Source: Carex sylvatica (lineage: Eukaryota > Streptophyta > Magnoliopsida > Poales > Cyperaceae). From it: a DNA stretch of 64,000 nt. Shown piece by piece: positions 12,608-25,452 of the stretch. How positions within the stretch are numbered: position 1 is the first letter of the stretch; each line of letters starts with the position of its first letter. The notes beneath the pieces were generated by a model. It had not been told where the DNA came from, made no database searches, and worked only from the letters and a program-made list of their open reading frames with translations. The translations under genes and the position numbers were made by a program. Where the stretch lies: the NCBI GenBank assembly GCA_964058845.1, contig CAXKVR010000191.1, positions 62,001-126,000 on the forward strand. The letters run 5' to 3'.

Positions 12608-13321
12608 TGGGTTGCACACTCTTTTAGATCTTTTCCAGTTTTGATCTCTCAGTTTGTATAGTTTTTGTTTAGCTTTTTTCCTTCAATTTTTATTTTTTAG
12701 TTCTTTATATCGTTGCTTTTTTTTTACTAATATAATTATTTTCAATTGGATTCTAGTTATAGAAAATGAAGGTCACGGTCATTGTATATTGTAGCTCTGT
12801 TCATATATGGTTGTAATATTGATTGTCTATATTGTGGTTTGGATGAAAGAAAAAAGTTGATTTTGATTTATTTTTGTTCTTAATTTTACAAAAGCTGAAC
12901 TAAAACCATTGTAATTTTCATAAATTACATTTTTTGCTATTCTCTAAATTGGAAACTACAATGGCTAATGCACCGTTAATTGCTTCGTTAATCAATCTTG
13001 ATCTTTTGATATTTGATGCTTGATGGAGGGCTGTGATCGTGGTGATATTGTGTTCCTCATTCTTACTTGCAGTTACAGTTTTGCCTCTTTGCAAGTTCTT
13101 TGGATACCCTCTTTATGGCTTTATTGATTTGAGTTCTATTTATGTATAATTTATGGCCAGATTAAAGGATATGTCAGCGGCAGAATTTATTAAGTACCCT
13201 TCTGAAGTCCTTTTAACAATTGGTTTTGTATCGTGTTGACTTTTCTATTTGGATTTTACTGTTATACATGATTATCCTTTGAAGTCCTCTATTTGGCACT
13301 ACCAAATTATACGTTAGATGG
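12608..13321. other. 3' flank of ALA, up to the LTR element
   Basis: The first 200 bp or so are T-rich and probably contain the ATPase 3' UTR. No further gene is visible before the LTR at 13322. Confidence 0.5.
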
Positions 13322-13812
13322 TGTCAGATGTCCCAGCTAAATTAGGGATGATTTGGGTTGATTTTAACCCAGTCAAAGAATTAGAAGAAGGAGAGGTAAC
13401 GGGCATAAGGGTCAACAAATCGGGCAGCAATTGTTACAAAGAATACATGCTGATAGTGGGTCCACGTCTTATGGAGAGCATCTAAAAGTAATAATACTGG
13501 AGAATGGGTCCCAGGATCCGGCTACAGTGAAGTTAGTTGAGTCGTTAGCTTAATAAACAGTAAAGCCACAGTGGCGCTTAGGTGGCAGCTCGTCTGACGA
13601 ATCAGCTGTGTAGAAAATTGTAAATTTTAGTATACTGCATCGCCTATAAATAGGCTATAGTTGTAACCATTCCGATTATGAAATGAGTAACAAACTTTTT
13701 CTAATTTTCTCATTTTAATCTTTCCGCCGTTATCACTGAGCTCAAAAGACTGAAATTCGTCCTTTTTGACTCAATTGCGAGTTCTTAGTTTCGTCAGATC
13801 AAGGATCTGACA
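13322..13812 (+). repeat. 5' LTR of the gypsy element
   Basis: It begins TGTCAGA and ends TCTGACA, a perfect 7-bp inverted terminus with the canonical TG...CA. The end lies three bases before the primer binding site. It contains a TATAAATA box. About 491 bp long; no partner LTR was found in the window. Confidence 0.8.
13644..13651 (+). promoter_or_regulatory. TATA box inside the LTR
   Basis: TATAAATA in the setting cgcctataaataggctat, about 170 bp before the LTR end. This is the usual place for the U3 promoter of a plant LTR element; transcription would start near 13675. Confidence 0.6.
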
Positions 13813-13815
13813 AGG

Positions 13816-13827
13816 TGGTATCAGAGC
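13816..13827 (+). other. Primer binding site (initiator tRNA-Met type)
   Basis: TGGTATCAGAGC, the standard plant retrotransposon site complementary to the 3' end of initiator methionine tRNA, lies just after the LTR end. Confidence 0.85.
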
Positions 13828-13878
13828 ACACGATCACAACTGGGGAAGCCACGTTCCAAGAAAAACAAGAAGTCGGCC

Positions 13879-15325
13879 ATGGCCAGTAGAACTCGAAGCA
13901 GTGCTTCCTTAGATGAAGAGTACCAGCACGATCTCGAGAGTCTCAATGAGAGGATCGCCAAACTGGAGTCCAAATATGAATCATCTCAGAAGAAGCTGAG
14001 ATCGAAGATTGATGATAATCATAGTAAAGTGATGCATGTGTTGGAGGTTTTGATGGAGCGAACTCATAACGAGACTGGTGACCATAGTAGAGCTGAACAC
14101 AATGGTAATCGGCAATCTAAGCCACCTCCAAAGCCATCTGAACATGATTTTGATGAGACTGAAGATCCACCTGCAGATAAGCACAAGGACAAAGGTGAAG
14201 CCAGTTACCAAAAACAAAAGTGTTACATTCCTCACTTAGATTTTCCTGTGTTTGATGGTGAAGATCCAGTAGATTGGATAAAAGAATGTGAGCAGTATTT
14301 CGAGTTGTACCAAATTCCTGAGATGCACAAAACTAGGATGGCAACCATGAGTCTCACTGGAGATGCTAAAGCATAGTATAAAGCAGTCAAGATTTCAAAG
14401 AAATTACCTCCTTGGCCCATATTCATTGAAGAAGTACTTGATTTTTTTGCTGAGACTAAAGGGAATCACATTGATGAGTTTAAAATGATCCACCAAATAG
14501 GGAGGGTAGATGAATATGCAAAGAATTTTTTGAGAGCAAAATCCAGATTAATTGAAAAAGGGTATATTGATGCTAATGAAGAGTTCTATGTGGGATGTTT
14601 TATTAGTGGGTTGAAGGAAGACATAAGAAACACTATTGACCTGTTTGAACCCTTACATCTCAAAGCTTCCATCAAGTATGCTAGAAAAATAGAAATTGTG
14701 CTAGGAGGGAGTAAGAAGTTTAGTAGCATAATCAAAGGTTGAACAAAGCAAGTGATGTGGAGGGAAAAAAATGGGCCGAAACTAATGTAAACCCGAGTAA
14801 GAACAGTGGAAATACTAGTAAAGCAATGACCTTAGAAGAGATGAGAGCCAAAGGCCTTTGCTTTAAGTGTGGTGATAAATACTCTATGGGTCATAGGTGT
14901 GGGAGTAAAATCTTGCACACTATGGATGTTGACGAAGAAGAAAGGAAAAATGAAGTAGACCTAGACAGTGGAGTGAATGGACATAAAAGTGCAGAAATTG
15001 AAGTGGAGAAAAGTGAAGGGAGTGAAGAGAAAGAACATGCAACTATTTCTCTTTGTACACATGGAAGCTGTAAAAACAATGGCACTCTGAAATTCAAGGG
15101 GTATATTGGTCTAGACCCGTTTGTATTTTCATGGATGGAGGAAGCACCCATTCCTTAATTAATCCTGTTTTAATTCAGAAATTGCAACTCAAGACTAACC
15201 CTATGAAAACAATGTCAATTGGGGTAGCAAATGGGGCTAAAATGGCACTTGATGCTCCTGGGTTTGAAGCAAACCTGATGGCACTTGATGCTCCTGGATT
15301 TGACATAATATTAAGAGTTAATTGA
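13879..15325 (+). pseudogene. Gypsy gag-protease region, broken
   Basis: The start MASRTRSSASL is followed by a coiled-coil-like stretch rich in Glu, Leu and Lys, then the gag core (LDFPVFDGEDPVDWI, then CEQYFELY). An in-frame TAG at 14374-14376 stands where DAKAWYK would be expected, and the same frame continues to about 14741. After a frameshift there is a zinc knuckle, CFKCGDKYSMGHRC (about 14860-14900). After another shift there is the protease motif DGGSTHSLI (about 15135), in which the usual DSGST or DTGST is altered to DGGST. It would have packaged RNA and matured the polyprotein; it cannot now be made as one protein. Confidence 0.85.
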
Positions 15326-15371
15326 TTGTCCCAATTTGGATCTATAACCAAAAGATTACTTTGAGGAAAAT

Positions 15372-16898
15372 GTGAGGTTCAATAACAAGGACAATTCAGT
15401 CTTTTTGAAGGTTGAAGATGTAGTGGCTAAGGTGATGTGTTGTGAACAAGAAATTGACATAAAAAAGGAGAAGAAGAAGGGTAATCAGGTGATAGTAGCA
15501 CACTTGCTCAGCATAGAAGGGCAAATGCAGCAAAAAGAAGAACTGGCCAGTCCTTCAATTCAGAAAATTATTGATGAAAATTTTGAGCTGTTCCAAGAAC
15601 CAACTGAACTGCCACCAGTGAGAGAAGTGGACCATAAAATCCCACTTAAAGATGAGAGTAAAGTTGTCAACCTCAGACCTTATCGGTTTTCTTATTTTCG
15701 AAGATTAGAAATTGAGAAGATCATAAAAGAACTTTTAAAAAATTCTTTCATTCAGCCCTCAACAAGCCCTTATTCTTCCCCTATACTGCTAGTCAAGAAA
15801 AAGGATGGCACATGGAGAATGTGTGTCGATTTCAGGAGGTTAAACGACAACACAGTTAAGAACAAATTTCCTATACCAGTGATTGATGATTATTAGATGA
15901 ACTAAAGCATGTAACAGTGTTCTCTAAACTTGATCGTAGGGCTGGTCATCACCAAATCAGGATGAGTGAACCCGATAAGGTGAAAACAGCTTTTTAAACA
16001 CATGAAGGGTTGTATGAGTTTAATGTAATGCCATTTGGATTGACCAATGCACCAGCCACATTCCAAGCTCTCATGAATTCTATTTTTAAACCCTATATGG
16101 GGCATTTTGTTTTGGTGTTCTTTGATGATATACTTGTCTATAGTCAGAACCATGAAGCCCGTTTGGAGCATTTGAGACTGGTTTTTCAAGTGTTGAAGGA
16201 TAATCAGCTCTATGTGAAGAAAAGTAAATGTGAGTTTGGGGTTGAAAGAATTGAGTATTTGGGGTTCATTATTGCAAAAGGAGGGGTAACCACTGATGGC
16301 AAGAAATTGAAGCATGTTCAAGTGGCCTATACCCAGGACAGTAAAAGAATTGAGGAGATTCTTAGGCCTCATAGGGTACTACAGAAAATTTGTAAAGGGA
16401 TATGGGCTGATTTCTAAGCCACTGACTGAATTATTGAAGAAAGATGCATTTGTTTGGAGTGATGAGGACTTAGGGGCTTTTAACCAATTGAAGGAGGCAA
16501 TGACACAAACACTTGTTCTGGCCTTGCCAGACTTTTCAAAGCCGTTTATTATCGAGACTGATGCATGCAATGAAGAAATAGGAGCAGTCCTCATGCAAGA
16601 CAAGCACCCATTAGCCTTTTTCAGTAAAAAATTGGGTCAAAGAAGTCAGAATTTGTCCACTTATGAAAAAAAGTTTTTGGCATTAGTTTCAGCAGTAACA
16701 AAGTGGAGGCATTACCTCATGGGGAGCAAATTTGTTATCAGAACTGATCACATCAGTTTGAAGTACCTATTGGAGCAAAAACTCAATACTACCAGCCAGC
16801 ATAGAGGTCTAAGAAAATTATTGGGGTTGGATTATGTGATAGAGTATAAGAAGGGCAGTGAAAATAAGATGGATGATGCCCTTTCAAGGGTGGAATAG
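15372..16898 (+). pseudogene. Gypsy reverse transcriptase-RNase H, broken
   Basis: Conserved blocks in order: [27 protein letters not shown]; a frameshift right after IPVIDD at about 15890; FSKLD (first catalytic Asp); an in-frame stop before [21 protein letters not shown]; the catalytic pair in [10 protein letters not shown] (about 16117); and after another frameshift near 16320 the thumb ([11 protein letters not shown]) and RNase H (IIETDAC, STYEKKFLAL, RTDHISLKYL, ENKMDDALSR). Catalytic residues are still readable, but at least three lesions separate them. Confidence 0.9.
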
Positions 16899-16910
16899 TC
16901 AGCAGAATTA

Positions 16911-17192
16911 ATGACTGTTTGTGATGCAGGTATAATGGCGATTACTGAAATTAAGCCACAATGGATGGAAGATGTGTACAACAGTTATCAAGGGGACAAG
17001 TGGATAGAAGGGCTGCTGCAACAAATCCAAAACAACAACATTGATCCTATAGAAGCTGAACAAAGAGAAGGAGAGAACTGTGCTGAAGGGCAAAACCACA
17101 ATACTCAACCTAGTGCTCAACGTCTCACTCAACACATGGGAATAATCAGATGGAAAGAAAGAGTGTGTGTGGGAAGTGTGTTAGTGTTATGA
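16911..17192 (+). pseudogene. Stub of the gypsy integrase region
   Basis: After the RNase H stop the text continues with ITEIKPQWMEDV and then GIIRWKERVCVGS, which resembles the linker and the start of the HHCC zinc-binding part of gypsy integrases (pattern G-hydrophobic-R-Y-K-x-R-hydrophobic-Y-V-G). It then ends. The catalytic DDE core and chromodomain or tail are absent, so the element was cut here. Confidence 0.6.
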
Positions 17193-19800
17193 TCTAGAAG
17201 CCAATTATTTATAGTTGTATTATATGTTTTGTTCATAAAATTAAAGAATCATTTGTTCCTTTAGTGTTTAATTACATTATGGATTGTTCAAGTTGAGGAC
17301 CTGAACTGTGGAACTCTATAATAATTAAGTAACAAATACTCTAAATGTCCATAATCTTGGTAATTAGAAAGGAACACTATTTACCAGTACAAGATAAGTA
17401 TGTGGTTTAAATGATGATAATGTTCTGCAGATCATATGGTAATGAGTTACCAGTTTAATCACATAAATACCTGATGAAGATTAGGAGATTGGATATGACC
17501 CAAAATGAAACATAATATGGATTGTGTTAGTGTGATTAATGTTTCATTTGTGTCTTGAATTCTTTGGTATGAGATGACTATTTTTCTTACATGAGATTTA
17601 TGTGTCTGTAGGTATTGTCCAACGCTGACCGTAACTGGTGGCTATACAGATAATATCTCAATATATGTTTCTTGTGCGGAGGAAAATATATTTATCAAGA
17701 ATACCAGTGTACCTCATATTTTATAAATGAGTGATGATATCTGTGGACCCCTTGAAGGAGTAATAAAGTATGCATGCAATTATGATCAAGTAGTTGATCA
17801 TTATTTACTAATTACTTGGAATCAAGAAAAGAATAAATTGGCAAGAATGACACTCTCCTGCCTTGAATTTATTCATGATATCATGTGACACGTGAATTGA
17901 CACAAGCAATTAAATATTGCTTTAGGATTGTGATATTGATTGGTTCATATTATATTTATCGGTTGAGTAATTATAATGCATATTGCTAGATGCCTCTTAT
18001 AATTAATAGAATTAAAATTGAGTTTTGATTTTATTGTCAACACGATATAGATCCTACGATGTCACACCTAAGAGAGAAAGCGAAACAAATAAAAGTGTTA
18101 TGAAGATGACCACCTTGATCTTAAAATATATTTATTACATGTAGGACATGATATATAAATTTATTTTCAACAAGAATTAAGCAAAGACAATTAACTATAA
18201 TAATTGTTGAGTGGGCCAAAAATTGGCATAAATGGCAAAAATGAATTTGCAAAATGAGAAAGGGCCCAAGCCCATTTGAATTTATGATTTTAACATTAAA
18301 TGGAAGAGTGTATTTGATGTAGGCTTGGAAATAAAGTTGGAAGAAACTAAGATTAAGGTTGATCCTTGGTTTAGTATCTCTGGCAAGAGAAAAACAAGAG
18401 TTTCGTTTAATCTCGGGTGGATACTTGTGGAGGTTTTCTGCTTTGGAGGCAACAATCCTACATCTCAAGTCCCTACTTCTTGATTTAGAGACCAAGATTT
18501 GAGGTATAAAGTTTGAACAAGTTAAATCGCTAAATAAGGTTCATAATTAGTCAAATAAATAGATCTATGTAGCTTTCTTTCGGATTAAATTTTTGAAATT
18601 TGCTCTTGCATGAAACCAATAGTTCCTTTAATTGGTATCAGAGCTTAGGGCTTTATTTGACTAATTTTTGTCCTAAATTAGCATGAGTAATTAATTTAAT
18701 TAAGTCTTGGAAGCTTATGGCCTTTTGAATAAATCAACCGTCGGTGTTTTGAACATCTTACGTTTATTTTGGGATTATTTTAACACAATTATTTTGGAGC
18801 TTTCTAAAGTGTTTAGACATTAATTAGTAATGTTCAAATCTCTGGACCAAATTTATTTGAGAGATAAATAAATTTGAAAGCATATAGATCAAAAGAAAGA
18901 AAAGAAAAAAAAAATGAAAAAAAAAGCCTACATTTGCTCTCGGGTTCAATGTTGGAAAATTATATCATATTTTATTTTTGAGATTTATTAAATCTAATTT
19001 AATGATATTGTTGTTGTACATATCATAAAAGGTGCATTTATGTATTTTTGCAATTTTATGAGTTGTTTACATATAATCCTAATTTTGAGGATAATTAAGT
19101 TCTAATTAACAAAAGCGTGTTATCCCAATGATCAAAATGTGTGTTTATTTTGATGAAATACATTTTGAAAGAATTTGGAAATTTTTTATTCCTCTGGTGG
19201 AATTTTGAAAATTATTTTAAAGGTTAAGATTAATTTTCTAAGTACATTTGTTAATTAGGTATAACGGGTTGACTATTACTTGTGCTATTTAGAATAGTTG
19301 TCAAGGGGTAGTTTGTAAATTATAATTTACATGAATTATGTGATAAATCAAACCTTCTCCTCTGAATTATGTGATAAATCAAACCTTCTCCTCTGTTGAA
19401 ATTTTTGTTTTTGAAACAAATTTTTATTGGTCATTATAAGCTTAAGGAATTAATTTAATTAATTACGTATGCATGAAGTGTTTATGCATGTATGGTGCAA
19501 TTATTGTACATGCACCTAACTTGTTTTTGTAGGGATGATTGTGGATTTGTATGGTCATTTTCAATGCCTTGTGGGATATAATGCAAAACAGTTTTGGACC
19601 TTGGAAAATAGTTTTGTTATAATATTAGATGTTTGACAAACCAAGAGTCACGGAGATGTGATTAGCAAGGTCTTGCTAAGTTCAAGTTTCATGCCGACGC
19701 TGGCTTATCTTAGTGAAAATATGGATTTTGGACCTACTACAAATGGAACTAAATTAATATTGTAGTGGGAGTTTTATTTTAAAATAAAACTTAATCATGA
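17193..19800 (+). mobile_element. Possible degenerate LTR-element leader without coding domains
   Basis: A second TGGTATCAGAGC lies at 18633-18644 in the setting ttaattggtatcagagcttaggg, the usual look of a tRNA-Met primer site in plant LTR elements. The preceding 1.4 kb could be an LTR, but I could not fix its TG...CA ends or find a second copy. No gag or pol is recognisable downstream. A purine-rich stretch (gtagtgggag, about 19762) lies near the end. This may be a LARD-like or deleted element; the call rests mainly on the primer site. Confidence 0.4.
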
Positions 19801-19807
19801 ACTAAAC

Positions 19808-20739
19808 TCAAACCTTTAAACCATCCGTAATTACAGCCTTAGGTCGTACCTGATACATGGCCTCCATTAATGCTTCAAGAAGCCATTCGTATAATTTCTT
19901 ATTCTCACAAGAAACAATGGCGCATGCAAAAATAATTGTGCTCCAATAATGATTGACTCCTAGAAAAGGAACGACTATCATGTTGTACCGGTTCAACTGG
20001 TATGTGCTGTCAAAGACAACTACATCTCCGAAGCTAGAATAATCAAGCACTGACTGAGCATCGGCCCAAAATAGACTTGTCAAATGACTGTCTTCTGTGT
20101 CATATTTGAAAAAGAAATCTGTATCTGCTTTCTTCCTCTCCTTGAAGTACTCTATCACAGAATCTGCATCATTTGCAACCCTCGTAGACCGCTCATGCCT
20201 AGAGGTAAAGTTATACAAATTCTTTCGCTGATAACCACAGTGTTCATAACCACCACTCCTACGTTCTGCGTAGTTTAATATTTGACATTTGCGGATATCC
20301 GAGCTTCCAAAATTGACTATCTCGGCCTTCTGAGCTTCATTAATAGAACAGTGAGACCGGAGGAAAGGAGTAGTATCACTAGCTGCTAAACTGTGGTTGT
20401 GATCGTCTACATAGTTTGTCACCCACCATCTACCAATTTTCGGATCAAGCTTGATACAGAGTTTGACGGGGCAGCCACAACGAGAGAGCGCTAGGGTTGC
20501 TCTTTTTCGATCTGGCTTATCCAAATACTTATTCTCTCGAAAACCAGATTTGCTACAGTAAAACCGACGAAATGTAATGGTGCCATTCTTTGGATCCTTC
20601 ATAATAATGCTCTTCCTTATGCTAAACTCTTTTTTTTTGCATAATCTTTATAAAACTCGTAAGCTTCCTCTTGACTTGAAAATGTCATATTAACAAACCT
20701 TTTATACTCTCTCAATGATGCTAGGTCAACTTCATTAGC
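19808..20739 (-). pseudogene. FAR1-related (FRS) / MULE-transposase-type gene, broken
   Basis: Read on the minus strand. A likely splice acceptor (ttttgtag) precedes the start at 20739, then TFSSQEEAYEFYKDYAKKK, the start of the FAR1 DNA-binding domain. A single extra base in a run of nine A (about 20631) shifts the frame, after which the domain continues (FSIRKS, CSKSGFRE, RCGCPVKLCI, WWVTNYVDDHNHSL). The MULE transposase region follows (FWADAQSVLDY, DVVVFDSTYQLNRYNM, PFLGVNHY, AVITDG). Similarity stops right after the TDG motif, so the second half of the transposase domain and any SWIM zinc finger are missing. FAR1/FRS proteins are light-signalling transcription factors derived from Mutator-like transposases; this could be a relic of either. 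Truncation plus frameshift make it a pseudogene. Confidence 0.85.
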
Positions 20740-21451
20740 CTACAAAAATTGGTGGAATGAAGCCATATTAAGTAGAAACAGTTTTCTACATCTTGTGAAT
20801 CTTTCAAATTATGGTCATTATTCCCTCCATAAATAAGGTAGGGTATAATCAAAATTGAACTAAATTATTTGGTAAATAAGCTTGTTGCTACTGCCATGTG
20901 CATAATTTTTATATCTTATTCTCTTGCTGTCATTATGCTCACTTTCTTTCAGGTCAAGTAGAAGCAGTTATATTGTTAGGTACCAAGATTAAGTTTACAT
21001 TCTCAAGATTGCAAAATTCTAATTTACATTCATGAATTGCAAAATTACAATTGTGGTCCGTCATAGGTTATACAAAATCTCAATTTAGAAAACAAGTACG
21101 AGATTGCAATATCACTGATTGCTACAGCCATTAATAGATGGTAGGTAAGTGCATTACTACAATATTTGAGTTTTTTTACCAACAAGGCTGGAATAGACAG
21201 ATATGAAAATTCAGTCGAAAACGAACCATGAGATCTGCTTCAGCAGTAGACTACCGAGTCGAAGGGTACATCAGCTGTTGGCTCTCCTCAAACACTGTCA
21301 TAATAAGAATGTCTTATTAAGTGAATGAAACATCTCAATGAGGCTATTAAATTAACCTAAACTTTTGGGTGAAACTTAATTGTAAAATGATGAGTGGTTC
21401 ATGTAGAGTAATAGCAATTCAAAAATTAATTGAAGAAAGTTTCCCTGATTT
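20740..21451. other. Intergenic DNA between the FAR1 relic and the hAT element
   Basis: The part nearest 20740 may be intron or upstream sequence of the FAR1-type relic. No other gene or clear repeat is seen. Confidence 0.5.
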
Positions 21452-22602
21452 GTGGTAGTAACTCCAAATACGGATACGGATACGAATACGGATATTATTA
21501 TTCAGATACGAATACGAATTCGGTATCAATTTCTGAATCGGATACGGATACGAATACGGATAATTATCCGTATTCGCATAATTTGTCTTCTCGGATATCC
21601 AGATTTTTGGGTTTCCTATATTTCATGTTTCTCAATTTCACTTCCGCGCTCCTCTCTACTTCTCGACTTATTATCTCACATAACACCGACAGACTATACA
21701 AAACCCTAGAGCGAAACCTTCAACGCGATTGTATAATTTCTTTGAACTCTACGCGATTTAGAGCGAAACCTTCAAGGCGATTCGATTGATTTCCGTCCGA
21801 CATCCTTCAGGTAAAAAAAAATCTCAAGATAATCAAATCTTTTTCTCCGTTGATTAGCATATTTCTTAAAAAAATCTTGCAAGTAGTGGCACTGGGGCCA
21901 TCCGGCCATGTCACGGCTGCCACACACCTCTTTCTCTCTGCCTTTCTTTATTGTGAAAGTTTTCATATTTGACCCTATAAGTATTTTAATAAAAAAAAAA
22001 TCTCAAGAGAAATATCGTTTCCAGAAAACAAAGAAATTGGGTAACTGCCAACTACATGTACATTCTAAAATTATTACAATAAAGTACAAATTTGTCTTTT
22101 ATCAAAGTTGCTTAAATTATATAACGCAGATATAAAAGCTAAAATTCATTTAAGCCTCATTATTTTCTATTGTAAATTTATAATATAAACTATCAACACC
22201 AGCAAAAAAATTTGAATAATCAAAATTAGTTTCACTCCATTAATTCATAATTTTGATTGCATTTTTCGTGCTCTAATTTGTAGTTCTCACTTCATTAATT
22301 TATAATGTCTGATTATTTATTAAAAAAAAATGAAATGAGATCATTTGTTGATGGAGTACTATAGATGTTCATTTCTAGTATGTGAAATGGTGTTATCCTG
22401 ACTATCTAATTTTCAATCTGTATTATACCATTGGGGTCATTTGTGAAACAAGGTTCCTTTCTTAGTACAGCTATAGCTTTGGACACAATTAACCACCTTT
22501 ATTATTTAATTATTTTAATTATGCTAGCTGAATTAAATTATTGTAGAAAAGTTATTTGCAAAAATAGTCTAATTCTTCTAATCTTTTAGGTGCTTACTCT
22601 AA

Positions 22603-25051
22603 ATGGCATCATCGAGCTGACTTGTTGAAAGCGAGCCGCCTCATAATTTGGCTCCCACATCTACTACTAATGTTGATATTGATGGTGCTACAAACGAAAA
22701 CCAACCTAGTAAAAAGCAGAAGAAACTGAGTTCAACAGTTTGGAATCATTTTACTAGAACTGAGATTGGCACTAGTGTAGTAGATGGAAAAAAGCTGAAA
22801 CATTTCACTGCAACTTGCAAGGTTTGCTCTCAAAAGTTTGTAGGAGATAGCAATCAGGGAACTACTCATTTATGGAATCATCAAAAGGCAAAACATAGCC
22901 ATTGCAAGGGGCAGAGAGTTCTTAATACAAATGTAGAAACATTCAAGTATGATGAGGAGTTGAGCCGTAAAAAGTTGACACTTGCCATTGTCATGCATGA
23001 GTATCCATTTCGTATTGTGAGCATGAGTATTTTGGAGACTTTGTCAAATCCCTCCGTCCCTCTTTTCCATTGAAATCACGGATTACTTGTAGAAAGGAGA
23101 TATTGGATATGTTCAAGGAAGAAAGGGAGAAGGCTTATCAGTTCTTTGGTTCACTTTCATGCCGGTTGAGTTGCACCATGGATTTATGGACTTCACGACA
23201 GAATATGAGCTACATGTGTGTGACAGCTCACTTCATTGATGAAAATTGGGCTATGCAGAAAAGAATCATTAGGTTTATGCGCTTGCGAGGGAGACATTCG
23301 GGTGCAAATTTATCTCAAGCAGTTATGAAAGTGTTGTTTGATTGGAACATTGATAAAAAAATATTTTCAATTACATTAGATAATGATCGTGCTAATGGGG
23401 TGTGTGTAAGGGATATGACCGTGCGGCTCACTCAAAACGGAGGCCTTTGTTGTGGTGGAAAGCTTTTTCATGTGAGATGTGCCGCTCACATCATTAATCT
23501 TGTTGTGCAAGATGGGATAAATGTCATAAAAAAAGAATGCGATAGCATACGAGAAGTGACGGGGAAAGTAAAAAACTCTTCTATAATGCGGGAAGAATTT
23601 GAGAATAGAGCTAAAGATTGCAAGCTAGATACAAGGAGAACACTTTCTTTGGATGTCTCTACTAGGTGGAACTCGACCTATATGATGCTAAGAGATGCTA
23701 TTTACTACCGATAGGCACTTGAGAGGATTCACATCCTTAACCATGCATGGTTTCCTAATTTTCCTTCAAGTAGTGAGTGGCAATAGGCAATTGAGTTATG
23801 TAAAATTTTAAAGAGCTTCAATACAGTGACCGAGATTCTCTCGGGTACTTCTTATCCAACCTCTAACTTGTTCTTTTCAAGATTTTGTGAGATCAAACTC
23901 AAAATTGGAGCATGGCTTACAAATGAAAATCCAATTATTGTTCAAATGGCTTCATCAATAAAGCTGAAATTTGACAAGTATTGGGATCAATCAAACATTG
24001 TACTAGCAATAGCGTATTTTCTAGATCCACGCTCTAAGATGGTGTCGATTGACTTCTTTTATCCTCGAATTTATCAAAATGAAGGGCATAATGAATTAAC
24101 AGAGTTCAAAAGGGTTTTAATAGAGATATATGGGGAGTATGTATTGAAGTACCAAAGCAGTGTAGAACAAGTAGCACAAATTGGTGGGGGTGTTGTTCCA
24201 GGTGGTAACTCGTGTGATGAAGATGAGGATGGAGACAGCGAATACAATCAGTATTTGTTGGAAAGAAGTTAACCATGGAAGGAAAAATCTGACCTAGATC
24301 GGTACATAGAGAGAGATGCTATTTTGTGCCCTCCAAGTCTAGAGTTTGATGTACTTGCTTGGTGGAAAACAGAAGGTAAAGAATACCAAATCTTATCTAA
24401 ACTTGCTCAAGATATGTTGGCTGTACCGGTCTCGTCAGTTGCTTCAGAGTCTGCTTTCAGCACTAGTGGTCGTGTTATAAATGCATATAGAAGCAGTCTA
24501 GACTCAGAAGTTGTTGAAGCATTAGTGTGCATACAAGACTGGGTTAGAGGCAATAAGAAAGGTGACGTTTTCTTTTATAGTTAATCAATTCTTTTATATA
24601 GTTGTATTGAAAAAGTAACAATTCTGAAATATTTTAGTAGCAAATTTTTAATCAAGTGTGGTCATAAATGCCACCAATGAATAATGGATTACGGGTCAGA
24701 ACTTCAGGGGTATCAATATTGAAAAATTAATAATTCTCTTATATTGATTATGTGGTTTTGTGGTTATATGTAGTTAACTATATTTATGAATATCTTTTTT
24801 AGCCTTTATAAAAATTTGCAGGAAATGTGATCATAATGAATAGAGTTATAGATCTGTGCATATCTCTAAGTGAATTGTACAAAAATTTGTATAAAATTTG
24901 TATATGCAGTAAAATATGCAATCTCAGGTTGTCTATATATTTTATTAATTGAATTTTAATTTCAGATTGTGTGACATCAATTCTTGATTTTATCGAGGAA
25001 ATGGAGGAAGAAGGTGATGAAACTTGCTCTGAAGATGGTGATATTGCTTGA
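22603..25051 (+). pseudogene. hAT transposase, broken
   Basis: Likely original start at 22603 (MASSS), with an in-frame TGA almost at once. Then a BED zinc finger (WNHFTR, CKVCSQKF, GTTHLWNHQKAKH), a frameshift near 23060, and the catalytic region (CTMDLWTSRQNMSYMCVTAH; FSITLDNDRANG; HVRCAAHIINLVVQDGI; DVSTRWNSTY). Further in-frame stops lie at about 23712, 23785 and 24270. The C-terminal dimerisation region is clear (FDVLAWWK, LSKLAQDMLAVPVSSVASES, FSTSGRV). A possible last exon after ttaatttcag, near 24966-25051, encodes an acidic tail ending at 25051. The enzyme would excise and insert hAT elements; it cannot be made now. Confidence 0.88.
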
Positions 25052-25399
25052 TATGCTAACATGATTTAGTTATCTCTTTTTGTTTTAGAATTATGTAATT
25101 CTAAGTTTGGAGAAAAAGAAAATTGATTGATATCTCCTTTTTGTTTTGATATCATTTTGATTGATATGCTAAATTGAAGACTCATCAGTAAATTGATATC
25201 ATGATATGTTAAATTTGTACTCTTTTAAATTTGTGTCAAAACCTTTACGGTATTATAGTATGCTCGATATCTTTGATTGATATCCTAAATGAATAAATTG
25301 ATATGCCATAATGCTAACATGATTAATTGATATACAATCATGCTAAAATTTACTTCTATTTTTAACAAGAAAAAATAATTTGTTACGTTAATTTTGTTG

Positions 25400-25400
<1 letters not shown>

Positions 25401-25449
<49 letters not shown>
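25401..25449. repeat. (TA)n microsatellite
   Basis: An uninterrupted alternation of A and T for about 49 bp, next to the right subterminal repeats of the hAT element. Confidence 0.95.

Positions 25450-25452
<3 letters not shown>

Larger units (their letters stand above)
13322..17192 (+). mobile_element. Truncated Ty3/gypsy LTR retrotransposon
   Basis: In order: 5' LTR, tRNA-Met primer binding site, gag with zinc knuckle, aspartic protease, reverse transcriptase, RNase H, and the first part of the integrase region. The order RT, RNase H, integrase defines Ty3/gypsy. The sequence stops matching at about 17190, and no 3' LTR or polypurine tract was found downstream. Several stop codons and frameshifts break the reading frame, so it is dead. 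It lies in the same direction as the ATPase gene, about 700 bp beyond its stop. Confidence 0.9.
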
